Source: Desulfomonilaceae bacterium
GTDB taxonomy: Bacteria; Desulfobacterota; Desulfomonilia; Desulfomonilales; Desulfomonilaceae
Direction of reading: 5' to 3'
Length of the DNA: 56,100 nt
Assembly: GCA_031082285.1 (NCBI GenBank)
Contig: JAVHLK010000004.1
Span: 1-56,100, forward strand
Position numbers and translations under genes: made by a program. Of this stretch, positions 28,560 through 36,037 are shown piece by piece. The stretch's first letter is position 1. Each line of letters starts with the position of its first letter. The notes beneath the pieces are model-generated. The model was not told the DNA's origin, made no database searches, and saw only the letters and a program-made list of their open reading frames with translations.

Positions 28560-29299
28560 CGGACGACCAGCAGCAGTATGGAGAAGATCACGCTTGTCGC
28601 CCCGACCAGATAATCGTACCGCCGCATTTCATAGTGCCCCAGGATGTAGAACCGACCGTTGAACCCTCGGCATTTCATCGCATTCATTATCCGAGCCGAC
28701 CGGTCGAAACTCCTGACCAACAGCATTCCGACAAGATGAGCCGTCGAGCGATAGGTGTGCATATCGGTCCTGGGCCTGAAGCCCCTGATCTTCATGGCAT
28801 TCCTTAGTTTGTGGTACTCATCGTGGATGACGTGAATGTATCGGAAACAGAAGAAGAAAAGATGAACCAGTTTGTCGGGAACGCCCATGTGGCTCAGCGC
28901 GTGAACAAGATTGACAATGGGACAGGTAGCCAAGAGGCCGATGAGAGCCGCGACGACGGCATTGGATTTAAGGGTTATCAGTAACGCGAGCCTCACGCCC
29001 TCATCGTACACGTTCAAGGGGCCGAGCGTCCAGAGGACTTCGCCCTGGGAAGTGAACGGCAGAACGAACCAGAGGAAAAGGATGAACGCGTTCACAACCG
29101 CGAGCCGGGCAAGTACTCTCTTGATGCCGATCCGGGCCGCCAGGATCACGGCTGCGGGGAAGATGAGCGCGAAAGCTGCGGCCCACACGGATTGAATCAA
29201 TGCCACGACGACCGAAAACACGAGCGCGGCCACGATCCTCATTCGAGGATCCATGCGATGGACTACCGATTGTCCCAGAGCAAATTCCTGTATGTTCAT
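28556..29299 (-). CDS. nikQ: Nickel ECF transporter transmembrane component NikQ/CbiQ
   Basis: The 247-residue polytopic protein has about five TM segments and the two T-component coupling motifs, readable as AMKIRGFRPR and AMKCRGFNGR (consensus A-R-G, about 169-225). These contact the ATPase. The N-terminus has HRMDPRMRIVAALVFSVV, usual for CbiQ. The last 4 bp overlap nikO, and nikK lies 166 bp upstream on the same strand. Confidence 0.88.
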   Translation of the reverse strand: MNIQEFALGQSVVHRMDPRMRIVAALVFSVVVALIQSVWAAAFALIFPAAVILAARIGIKRVLARLAVVNAFILFLWFVLPFTSQGEVLWTLGPLNVYDEGVRLALLITLKSNAVVAALIGLLATCPIVNLVHALSHMGVPDKLVHLFFFCFRYIHVIHDEYHKLRNAMKIRGFRPRTDMHTYRSTAHLVGMLLVRSFDRSARIMNAMKCRGFNGRFYILGHYEMRRYDYLVGATSVIFSILLLVVR

Positions 29300-29465
29300 A
29301 GGTACGTACGCCGGGTCGTCCGTGGGATTGCGGCCCCATGAGGTCCGCTCGAGGACGATCTGTTGTATTGTATCCGAGTCATGTCATGTTCCGCAAGATA
29401 ATAACATACTACACCGAACACTTTCGCAGGTGTGCTACTTGTCGTAATCCCGGCGCGCCCCGGCC

Positions 29466-30248
29466 TCATTCCATCACATGCGCATACACCCAGATCACGG
29501 CCCCCACCTCTACGCTCTTGTCCTCACCTTCGTGCTTGATCTTGTCCGGCCCTTCCATGAGCGCTGCAAATCCCCACCAGCCCGCTTTGGGCATTGCGAA
29601 GGAAAAAACTCCGTGTTCGTCGGCCTTGACGACCTGGGTCACATGAGCGTCGGTCGGCGCCTTTGTCTTTCCCTTTCCCCACCATTCAACCTCGACCTCA
29701 GCGTTCGGGACGGGCTCACCGTTCATGAAAACCCGGCCCGTGAAGAGATTTCCCGCGTATAGACTGTACGGTCTGGTCATCGGAACGATTTCGCACCACA
29801 ATCCCGTCCGGTCGGCAATGGGAGCGTCCCAGCCCTCTTCGGCCCCCAGCGCGTCGACTATCACCTTGGTCGCGTGTACGATAAACTTGTCCTCAGCAGG
29901 CTCCCAATACGGTTGCGGAAGCATATAGAAAAGGTAATCCCCGGGTTTCTCCACCTTGAACGTGGTTTCCCATGCAGACTTCCCGTCGATCTTCTTCTCC
30001 TTCAGATTCCCCAGTAAGTCCTGAACCTTGTCGTCGACGACCACGCCAAATCTTGCCGGTTTGTCCATTTGCATTTGCGGTCCGCCTTCGAACGGATGGG
30101 TAAACTGGAGGAACAGATCGATTTCCTTCTTGTCCTCCGCGGACACCACGTCCTTAGACGGAATCATCATTGCAAAATGCGCGATGATGGGCGAGGGTAC
30201 GAACAGAGCCGTCAAGACGACCGCAAGAAATGTGTTGTAGAGTTTCAT
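29466..30248 (-). CDS. nikK: Periplasmic nickel-uptake component NikK (DUF4198)
   Basis: The 260-residue protein has a signal peptide (KLYNTFLAVVLTALFVPSP) with cleavage likely before AHFAMMIPS. That would leave a near-N-terminal His, as in NikK/NikL accessory proteins of deltaproteobacterial nickel transporters. The mature part is a DUF4198 domain: HPFEGGPQMQM, GDYLFYMLPQPYW, LFTGRVFMNGEPVPNAEVEVEW, WWGFAALMEGPDK, and GAVIWVYA near the end. GAGGAGG precedes the ATG. It is first of the nikK-nikQ-nikO group; nikM and nikL are 14.5 kb away. Confidence 0.82.
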   Translation of the reverse strand: MKLYNTFLAVVLTALFVPSPIIAHFAMMIPSKDVVSAEDKKEIDLFLQFTHPFEGGPQMQMDKPARFGVVVDDKVQDLLGNLKEKKIDGKSAWETTFKVEKPGDYLFYMLPQPYWEPAEDKFIVHATKVIVDALGAEEGWDAPIADRTGLWCEIVPMTRPYSLYAGNLFTGRVFMNGEPVPNAEVEVEWWGKGKTKAPTDAHVTQVVKADEHGVFSFAMPKAGWWGFAALMEGPDKIKHEGEDKSVEVGAVIWVYAHVME

Positions 30249-30407
30249 GGCCGGGTCCTCCTCTCAGTGCATGGAAACGCGAGAATGAGTAGTACTATAA
30301 TAAGGAACGTGCTATAATGCAAGATGCTTTGAGAAAAAAATGCCACAGGGCCACGGCCGCCTCCAAGGTCTTGACCCCGCACAATCGCTGAAATATACGA
30401 ATGACCT

Positions 30408-30614
30408 ATGAATAACGCCAAACCAAACAGACAACCATGGCTGAAGAAACTCGTTCCATGGACTTTGGTCACGGCTTTGATCCTGAGCTTCATCGCATCG
30501 TGTTCCTCGCTGAACCGTTTCCTGAACGCAACTGCTGAGACCGGGTCCCCGATTCATGAGGTCGACGATCGGAAACGGGTTCCCTTGCCTCCGTTGGTCG
30601 AGGATTACGAGTAG
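30408..30614 (+). CDS. Small putative lipoprotein, 68 residues
   Basis: I do not recognise a family. The product has a basic N-terminus (MNNAKPNRQPWLKKL), one hydrophobic segment (VPWTLVTALILSFIASCSS) and a possible lipobox IASC at about residues 29-32. A short hydrophilic tail with PLPPLVEDYE follows. The ribosome-binding site is weak. Two perfect TATAAT hexamers 17 bp apart lie upstream (30296-30301, 30313-30318) and may serve it. It could also be a chance frame. Confidence 0.45.
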   Translation: MNNAKPNRQPWLKKLVPWTLVTALILSFIASCSSLNRFLNATAETGSPIHEVDDRKRVPLPPLVEDYE

Positions 30615-30804
30615 CGGGTCCTTGTCGGAGTTTAGGGTCCGTCCACGAAAAACCGTTGCAGCGAAGTGGCGTTTCGTTTTCCGGTGGGGCCGGTCTTCCC
30701 GCGTTCCTCGGGATGTCTGCTCCGAGAGCGGCCGGCACGATCTTCCCTGGAACGACGGACGCCGCCGGCATACGTCGAGATGACGCGCTCACCAACGGAT
30801 GAAG

Positions 30805-30834
30805 TCCGTTTGGAGCCAAGACGGTCCAAACGGA
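30805..30834. repeat. Perfect 10-bp inverted repeat upstream of the PTS genes
   Basis: TCCGTTTGGA (30805-30814) and TCCAAACGGA (30825-30834) are perfect arms around a 10-bp spacer. It lies about 40 bp before the predicted -35 box of the PTS operon and has no T run. It may be an operator or a short transcript hairpin. No gene is supported in the surrounding 295 bp (30615-30909). Confidence 0.6.
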
Positions 30835-30874
30835 GCAAATACTCAAAATTGAGACCGATTCGCCCCCCGGATCG

Positions 30875-30901
30875 TTGACAGTCCTGGAAAGGTAGTCTAA
30901 T
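30875..30901 (+). promoter_or_regulatory. Possible promoter of the EIID-HPr-EI operon
   Basis: A perfect TTGACA (30875-30880) is followed after 15 bp by TCTAAT (30896-30901, five of six positions). The spacing is shorter than ideal. If used, transcription would start only a few bases before the ATG at 30910, giving an almost leaderless message, or favouring ATG 30937 or 30940 as the true start. Confidence 0.4.
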
Positions 30902-30909
30902 GTTGGCCC

Positions 30910-31707
30910 ATGCAGGCAGAAGACCCGTCGGCATCCATGATGAAAGGTATGACCAGGCGCGTTGTCCCGCGATCCTTCTTTTTGGAAACTCTTTGGAATT
31001 ACGAGAGGATGCAGAGCGTCGGCTTCGTGTTTTGTCTCTATCCGGCCCTGAAGCGTCTCTATCCTGAAAGAGAGGACTTGCGTTCCGCGGTTTCACGGCA
31101 GCTGAATACCGTGAACACCAATCCCGCCATGGGTCCTTTGTTGGCGGGCATCACCGCGCGACTGGAACACGAACGGGCGTCGTCCGAGGTGCTCGTGTAC
31201 CGCAAGAGAGCCATGGCGGCTCTCGCGGCGCTGGGCGATCACGTGTTTTGGGGCCGCCTGAAGCCGTTGGCCGCAGTGTGCGGGGTCGTGTTCTCGTTGA
31301 TTTTTCTTGGGTCGATGATCGGAAGTGCGGCCGCGTTGATCGTCTACAATGTACCGAACATTCTGGCAAGATCCTTGGGATTTTCCAAGGGATGGACGGA
31401 AGGACTGGACGTTTTTCATCGTCTCGACTTGGCCCGCATGAACGTGCTGCTCCTGTGGCTTCGGAAGACGATCGCGGCCGGTCTTGGGATCGCTGCCGGA
31501 ATGCTGGTCGTACACGCAACGCAATCGCCCGAGCTGCTGGGTCCGCATGCTTCCAAGCCTGTAATTGGGTTTTCCCTTCTCTTGTTGACAGGGATTGGTA
31601 CCGTGCTCTTGCGAAGGAACCTTCCGATGACCGTGGTGATGTACGTCGTCGGACTGGCCGCAGTAGTCGTATTCGTGCTGATGGACACGGGGATGCTGTT
31701 TCAATGA
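30910..31707 (+). CDS. PTS mannose-family EIID component
   Basis: The 265-residue protein matches the mannose/fructose/sorbose EIID family: FFLETLWNYERMQSVGFVF, a long soluble part with LNTVNTNPAMGPLLAGI (cf. the conserved NT-P segment) and LGDHVFWGRLKPL, then about four hydrophobic segments to the C-terminus. In complete systems EIID pairs with EIIC in the membrane. Here it stands alone with HPr and EI; EIIA, EIIB and EIIC are not visible. Its stop overlaps the HPr start (ATGA). Confidence 0.88.
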   Translation: MQAEDPSASMMKGMTRRVVPRSFFLETLWNYERMQSVGFVFCLYPALKRLYPEREDLRSAVSRQLNTVNTNPAMGPLLAGITARLEHERASSEVLVYRKRAMAALAALGDHVFWGRLKPLAAVCGVVFSLIFLGSMIGSAAALIVYNVPNILARSLGFSKGWTEGLDVFHRLDLARMNVLLLWLRKTIAAGLGIAAGMLVVHATQSPELLGPHASKPVIGFSLLLLTGIGTVLLRRNLPMTVVMYVVGLAAVVVFVLMDTGMLFQ

Positions 31708-31991
31708 ATAATGAGCGGGAAAAACTGGAAAAGGCATTGACCGTACGGAGTGAGCAGGGCCTGCACGCGCGCGTAGCCACCCTTGTCGTACAAGCGATGC
31801 AGAAATTCTCCTGTGATGTGACGGTGGTCAAGGATGGTGTGGAAGTCAATGCGAGGAGTGTGCTGGGTCTGCTTCTGTTGGCCGCCACCGAAGGGACGAA
31901 AATCGTGGTGAGAGCTCAGGGACCTGATTCCACAAAAGCCATTGAGGAGTTTAGTCGACTCATAGAACATGAAGACAACACGCAAAATTGA
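31704..31991 (+). CDS. ptsH: Phosphocarrier protein HPr
   Basis: The 95-residue HPr has the phosphorylated His in EQGLHARVATLVVQ (His21) and the regulatory-site region VNARSVLGLLLLAA, with Ser52 in the place of Ser46 of model HPr proteins. EI phosphorylates the His from PEP, and HPr passes the phosphate to EIIA. The ATG at 31704 overlaps the EIID stop; the longer frame upstream is not coding. EI starts 23 bp inside its 3' end. Confidence 0.92.
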   Translation: MNNEREKLEKALTVRSEQGLHARVATLVVQAMQKFSCDVTVVKDGVEVNARSVLGLLLLAATEGTKIVVRAQGPDSTKAIEEFSRLIEHEDNTQN

Positions 31992-33804
31992 AGACAATCA
32001 GGCGACGGAAGCTCCCAAGAACGAGGGCAACCAGACCAATTTGTTGATTCGGGGAATCGCGGTTTCGGGTGGGGTCGGCATCGGTCAGGCCGTGGTGATC
32101 GAGCGTATTACGACGGACATTTCGCCCAGGAGAATCATCAAACCCGAGGAAGTGTCGTCGGAGATCGAACGGTTCACCAATGCGGTAGGGGAGGCGGCCG
32201 ACCGATTGAAAGGCATCAAGCGCGGCATCAATGTCGACCATCCCCTGAGTGAACATCGATACATCTTTGATACGCAAATCATGCTGCTTCACGACAGGAT
32301 GTTCTTTGACGCGACGAAGAAGGCCATTGCAGCGGAGTTGCAGAATGCCGAGTGGGCCATTTCGGACGTCATTACAAAGATCACGGCCGCGTTCGATACC
32401 ATTGAAGACGAATACTTGAGAGAGAGGGCGCGGGACATCTACTTTGTGGGCGAACGGGTCCTGAAGATCCTTATGGGAGTGCGGTCCGAGACCAAGATCC
32501 ACCAGCTCCCTCCCAATTCCATTATCGTGTCTCACGATCTGTCACCGGCGGACACGGTTCAGATGGCGAAGGAGAGCGTAATCGGGTTTGCGGTGGACAT
32601 GGGTGGGAAGACCTCCCACACGGCGATCATGGCACGTTCCTTGAAAATTCCCGCGGTCACGGGCTTGGACAGGATGAGCAGCCTGGTGCAGACCGGCGAT
32701 ACCGTTATCGTCGACGGAAGCACGGGAGTGGTGATCGTCAATCCCGACCCGGACACGATCTTCCGATTCAGAGAACGACAAGAGGTTTACCGCAAGTATC
32801 ATCAATCCCTGCTCGCATTCGGCAAGCTGCCCGCGGTGACCAGCGACGGCGTTCGTACGATGAGGATTACCGCCAATATCGAGCTCCTGGACGAGGTGGA
32901 AATCGCGATCAGTCACGGGTCGGAAGGCATCGGCCTGTTCCGCACCGAGTACCTCTTCTTGGGCAGAAGGACTGCGCCCGATGAAGAGGAACAATACGAG
33001 GCCTACCGCCACGTCCTTGCCCGTCACGACCCCAACCCGGTCACCATACGGACCCTGGATGTGGGAGGAGACAAGATATCGTACAATCTGAACCTGGCCC
33101 ATGAAACCAACCCTGCACTGGGATTGAGAGCCATTCGGCTCTGTCTGAGTCGTCGGGATTTGTTCAAGACCCAACTGAGGGCCATTCTCAGGGCCGCGGT
33201 CCACGGGTACTGCCGGCTCCTGTTGCCCATGATATCGTGTATTTCCGAGATCCATCTGGCCAAGGAAGTGCTTGAAGAGGTCAAAGACGAGCTGGCCGCC
33301 GAAGGCAAGGAATTCAGGCGGGACGTCAAATTGGGAATCCTCGTCGAAGTGCCTTCCGCGGTCACCATTGCAGACATGCTTGCACGGGAAGTGGATTTCT
33401 TCAGTATAGGCACCAACGACCTCATACAATATGCGCTTGCCATAGACCGAGTGAACGAGCACGTCAACTACCTGTACGACACATTACATCCCGCGGTGCT
33501 CCGGTTGATTCAGCAGGTAACGAATGTCGGACAGGCCGGAGGCGTATGCGTGTCAATGTGCGGCGAGATGGCGGGAGATCCGATAAACATCCCGATTTTG
33601 CTCGGTCTGGGCCTCGATGAACTGTCCATGAACGCGCTTTCCATTCCCATGGTCAAGAAGCTCATACGTTCGGTCAGAATGGACGAGTGTCTGGACCTGA
33701 CGCATCAAGTATTCAAGATGCAGGGAGCGCAAGAGATTCGGGCGCTCATGGAGGAGTGGATCCGCACACGATTCCCTCGAGACTATTTCGTGGGCCACTC
33801 ATAA
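31969..33804 (+). CDS. ptsI: PEP-protein phosphotransferase, PTS enzyme I
   Basis: The 611-residue EI transfers phosphate from PEP to HPr. The N-terminal swivelling domain carries the active His in GGKTSHTAIMARS (His217). The C-terminal TIM barrel has EGIGLFRTEYLFLGR, the Cys in GGVCVSMCGEMAG, and FSIGTNDLIQYALAIDR. Compared with the usual 570-590 residues there is an extra hydrophilic N-terminus of about 25 residues; a start near LLIRGIAVSGG cannot be excluded. It completes an EIID-HPr-EI operon with overlapping genes. Confidence 0.94.
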   Translation: MKTTRKIEDNQATEAPKNEGNQTNLLIRGIAVSGGVGIGQAVVIERITTDISPRRIIKPEEVSSEIERFTNAVGEAADRLKGIKRGINVDHPLSEHRYIFDTQIMLLHDRMFFDATKKAIAAELQNAEWAISDVITKITAAFDTIEDEYLRERARDIYFVGERVLKILMGVRSETKIHQLPPNSIIVSHDLSPADTVQMAKESVIGFAVDMGGKTSHTAIMARSLKIPAVTGLDRMSSLVQTGDTVIVDGSTGVVIVNPDPDTIFRFRERQEVYRKYHQSLLAFGKLPAVTSDGVRTMRITANIELLDEVEIAISHGSEGIGLFRTEYLFLGRRTAPDEEEQYEAYRHVLARHDPNPVTIRTLDVGGDKISYNLNLAHETNPALGLRAIRLCLSRRDLFKTQLRAILRAAVHGYCRLLLPMISCISEIHLAKEVLEEVKDELAAEGKEFRRDVKLGILVEVPSAVTIADMLAREVDFFSIGTNDLIQYALAIDRVNEHVNYLYDTLHPAVLRLIQQVTNVGQAGGVCVSMCGEMAGDPINIPILLGLGLDELSMNALSIPMVKKLIRSVRMDECLDLTHQVFKMQGAQEIRALMEEWIRTRFPRDYFVGHS

Positions 33805-33991
33805 CGACAATCAGCCTGAGACCTTACGGCGGAACGTGAAGATCCCGGCTTCCCGGTCGGGCTGCCGTTCCGTCCTCGGTTACGGGACACGACGATCCCG
33901 CAAGACGCGGACAATGCGAGGGATGGATTTGTCTCCCTCGCGGCCCCAGGCGATCGAGCTCCATTGGAGATACGTTGACGGCAAGGAAGAG

Positions 33992-34465
33992 ATGACGGAG
34001 AGCGCCAACATCAAGATCATATGCAAGAATCGAAAGGCTCGCTTCAATTTTGAAGTGGAGGACACCTTTGAAGCGGGCATCGTCCTCATGGGATCCGAAG
34101 TGAAGTCGCTCCGTGCCGGCAAGGCCAATCTTTCCGACTCATACGCAAAGTTCAGGAAGGGCGAGGTCTTTCTCATCGACGCTCATATCTCTCCGTACGA
34201 ACAGTCGAATCGAATGAATCACGAGCCGCTTCGAGAGCGCAAGCTTCTCCTTCACAAAAGTGAAATCAAGAAACTGACGGGAAAAGTCACGGAAAGAGGG
34301 TACTCGCTCGTTCCACTGAAGCTCTATTTCAAAAAAGGAAAGGTGAAGGTCCAGCTGGGTCTTGCACGAGGCAAGAAGACTTTTGATAAGCGTGAAGCCA
34401 TCAAGAAGAAGGATCAGCGTCGAGAGCTTGAACGACTGGTAAAATACCGACAGCGAGGGTCGTGA
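33992..34465 (+). CDS. smpB: tmRNA-binding protein SmpB
   Basis: The 157-residue SmpB shows the family blocks NRKARFNFEVEDTFEAGIVL, GSEVKSLRAGKANLSDSYAKF, RKLLLHKSEIKKL and the basic tail GKKTFDKREAIKKKDQRRE. It binds tmRNA and brings it to stalled ribosomes. The ATG at 33992 follows AAGGAAGAG and gives the normal family length. The partner RNA gene ssrA lies 91 bp downstream on the same strand with its own promoter. Confidence 0.95.
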   Translation: MTESANIKIICKNRKARFNFEVEDTFEAGIVLMGSEVKSLRAGKANLSDSYAKFRKGEVFLIDAHISPYEQSNRMNHEPLRERKLLLHKSEIKKLTGKVTERGYSLVPLKLYFKKGKVKVQLGLARGKKTFDKREAIKKKDQRRELERLVKYRQRGS

Positions 34466-34517
34466 ATGGTACGGCTCGACCGTCGAGACCCAGGCTCGGA
34501 ACCTTCGAAGCCGCCGG

Positions 34518-34546
34518 TTGTCAACATGAAAGAGGTCTGATATAGT
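34518..34546 (+). promoter_or_regulatory. ssrA promoter
   Basis: TTGTCA (34518-34523) and TATAGT (34541-34546) are separated by exactly 17 bp and each matches five of six sigma-70 consensus bases. The predicted start is a few bases before the mature 5' end of tmRNA at 34557. Confidence 0.7.
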
Positions 34547-34556
34547 GATCGTCAAT

Positions 34557-34912
34557 GGGGGCGACCTGGTTTCGACGGGGATAGTTGATGGCAAGGTTGC
34601 ATGTCGAGCACTCCGGTGACTCGTTAAACCGCCGGTACACTAAAATACTCGCCAATAATCACGAGTACGCACTAGCCGCGTAAGGCTAGCGTCTCACCGT
34701 TTTCTCTCCTGCGGAGGCGGATGGGGCGACGGTCAGCAGGATAGCCGACTCTTTTGGCCCGAAGGAGACGAGGCGAATACACATTCGGGCTGGTTCGGCC
34801 GGAACCTTTTCCGAGGGGGTCCGTTCGGACGAGAAACAAAACTTGGAATAAGCATGTAGACCCCTTGTCTGAAGATTTCCGGACGCGGGTTCGATTCCCG
34901 CCGCCTCCACCA
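34557..34912 (+). ncRNA. ssrA: Transfer-messenger RNA (tmRNA)
   Basis: The tRNA-like domain is formed by the 5' end GGGGGCGACCTGG and the 3' end TTCGATTCCCGCCGCCTCC followed by ACCA; the acceptor stem (34557-34563 with 34902-34908) is continuous and CCA is encoded. The tag frame opens with GCC at 34651 and ends with TAA at 34681-34683, encoding ANNHEYALAA, a typical proteolysis tag ending in ALAA. The hairpin just after the stop (CTAGCCGCG TAAGG CTAGC) is also usual. Together with SmpB it rescues stalled ribosomes. This is a one-piece tmRNA of 356 nt. Confidence 0.96.
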
Positions 34913-35217
34913 CTTACAAAAGACAAACCCGTCCACTCACCTCGTCCGGTCTGCTGCATCCTTTCCTGCACCCGCCGCTCGGCGATCTCGTCGGCAAACT
35001 GGTTGATACTCTTCATGATTCCGTCAAACAGATCGTTGATGTCCATGGGCCTTACATGCCGGATCGGATTGGGATCTGCCGGAACTCCCTCAAATCTCAA
35101 GTTGCACGCCGCATAGCTGATGTTATAGTGTCGAGTAGTTTCTAACGGCAGTTGTACGCCGATGGTTTCGGGCGTATTTGCAGGCGGACGATGAATGCGA
35201 CCCTCGGAGGTTGAACC
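34913..35217. other. Region downstream of tmRNA, possible remnant of an integrated element
   Basis: No intact gene is supported. On the minus strand a frame open from 35310 includes a protein-like stretch (MDINDLFDGIMKSINQF, then ADEIAERRVQERM), but it continues into the tmRNA gene, so it cannot be a normal gene there. The 3' ends of tmRNA genes are common integration sites; I looked for a second copy of the tmRNA 3' end nearby and saw none. I therefore treat this as unexplained, possibly decayed, sequence. Confidence 0.35.
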
Positions 35218-35337
35218 ATGAACAGACAGCGCGCTCTTGAACTGCCGACCCGCAGCAAGCCGGAGTTGCAGGCCCGTTTCGGTGTGACCCGGCCGGCGCT
35301 GCGGCCCCACATCGAAAAGGAACGGGTCAATGTCTGA
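35218..35337 (+). CDS. 39-residue basic mini-ORF upstream of GxxExxY gene
   Basis: An ATG at 35218 with a strong GGAGG seven bases upstream opens 39 codons ending at 35337. The product (MNRQRALELPTRSKPEL, then QARFGVTRPALRPHIEKER) looks like a small helix-turn-helix fragment. Its end overlaps the start of the GxxExxY gene, which would allow translational coupling. I do not recognise a family; it may be a remnant. Confidence 0.4.
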   Translation: MNRQRALELPTRSKPELQARFGVTRPALRPHIEKERVNV

Positions 35338-35800
35338 GATGGTCTCACGCGAAGGCGCGAAGGCGCGAAGGGATATCGAGGAAGTGGCCGCGATAGTGGT
35401 CGATACGGCGCTGCAACTTCATCGCGACTTGGGACCGGGGTTGCTGGAATCCGTCTATGAGGCGGTGTTCGCCAAGCTGCTGGAACAGCGGGGGCTGTTG
35501 GTTCAGCGGCAAAAGCCGGTTCCCATTCATTATCAGGGCATCGAGCTCGACGAGGGCTTTCGGCTGGATTTGCTGGTCGATGGCCAATTGATTGTTGAAC
35601 TGAAATCGGTCGAAAACATCCACCCGGTTCATCCCAAGCAACTGCTGACTTACCTGCGTCTGATGAACCTGCCCCTCGGGCTGCTGATCAACTTCGGCGC
35701 ACCACTCCTCAAAGACGGCCTCCAGCGTGTCGTCAACAAACACACCAACTTCGCGTCTTCGCGCCTTCGCGTGCATCAGCCAAACGAGGCTCAGCCATGA
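35330..35800 (+). CDS. GxxExxY protein
   Basis: The 156-residue protein contains the name-giving motif in GPGLLESVYEAVF (Gly, Glu, Tyr spaced as G-LLE-SVY) at about residues 39-46. The LDLLVDGQLIVELKSVE segment resembles a PD-(D/E)XK nuclease core (D...ExK). The family is widespread, and no function is established that I can name with confidence. Its two ends coincide with GCGAAGGC-type repeats (REGAKARRD near the start, SSRLRVHQ near the end) that form inverted repeats. The start at 35330 overlaps the mini-ORF; an ATG at 35339 is also possible. Confidence 0.88.
   Translation: MSEMVSREGAKARRDIEEVAAIVVDTALQLHRDLGPGLLESVYEAVFAKLLEQRGLLVQRQKPVPIHYQGIELDEGFRLDLLVDGQLIVELKSVENIHPVHPKQLLTYLRLMNLPLGLLINFGAPLLKDGLQRVVNKHTNFASSRLRVHQPNEAQP
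35346..35773. repeat. 25-bp inverted repeats framing the GxxExxY gene
   Basis: The left arm (35346-35370) and the reverse complement of the right arm (35749-35773) agree at 24 of 25 positions. Each arm is made of about three copies of an 8-bp unit of the form GCGAAGGC. The arms lie inside the reading frame at both ends of the gene, so the coding sequence sits between the repeats. Confidence 0.85.
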
Positions 35801-35833
35801 AGCCCGGCAGGGTCCTCCCGGGTGGGTCGGAAA

Positions 35834-35847
35834 CCTGAGCGCTCAGG
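35834..35847. repeat. Perfect 14-bp palindrome CCTGAGCGCTCAGG
   Basis: A perfect palindrome with no loop lies 34 bp after the GxxExxY stop, in the gap before the SH3/RG-repeat gene. It could be a protein-binding site. A second element in this gap, GAGCCC (35974-35979) paired with GGGCTC (35993-35998) and followed by TTT, is a weak terminator-like hairpin. Confidence 0.55.
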
Positions 35848-36037
35848 CCGGTCGATTTTCGGAGCGCTTACGCACGACCGTGCAACTGCTTGATATTCAC
35901 ATATTTTCCCGCACAACCACGTATTCATTTAAACAAATCAATGCCGGAGTCGTCTAATAAGTAAAAGGGCCGTGAGCCCTATTCTTGTGATTGGGCTCTT
36001 TCCGCGACTTGCAAACCAAGACAAGGGAGAGATAAGG

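Noticed and set aside
31248-31991. A 247-codon frame containing HPr at its end
   Set aside because: The first 152 codons are the shifted frame of EIID; HPr begins at the ATG at 31704.
34672-35310. A 212-codon minus-strand frame across the tmRNA gene
   Set aside because: Its last third is the reverse of ssrA, which is certain from its acceptor stem, CCA end and tag; the frame cannot be a normal gene.
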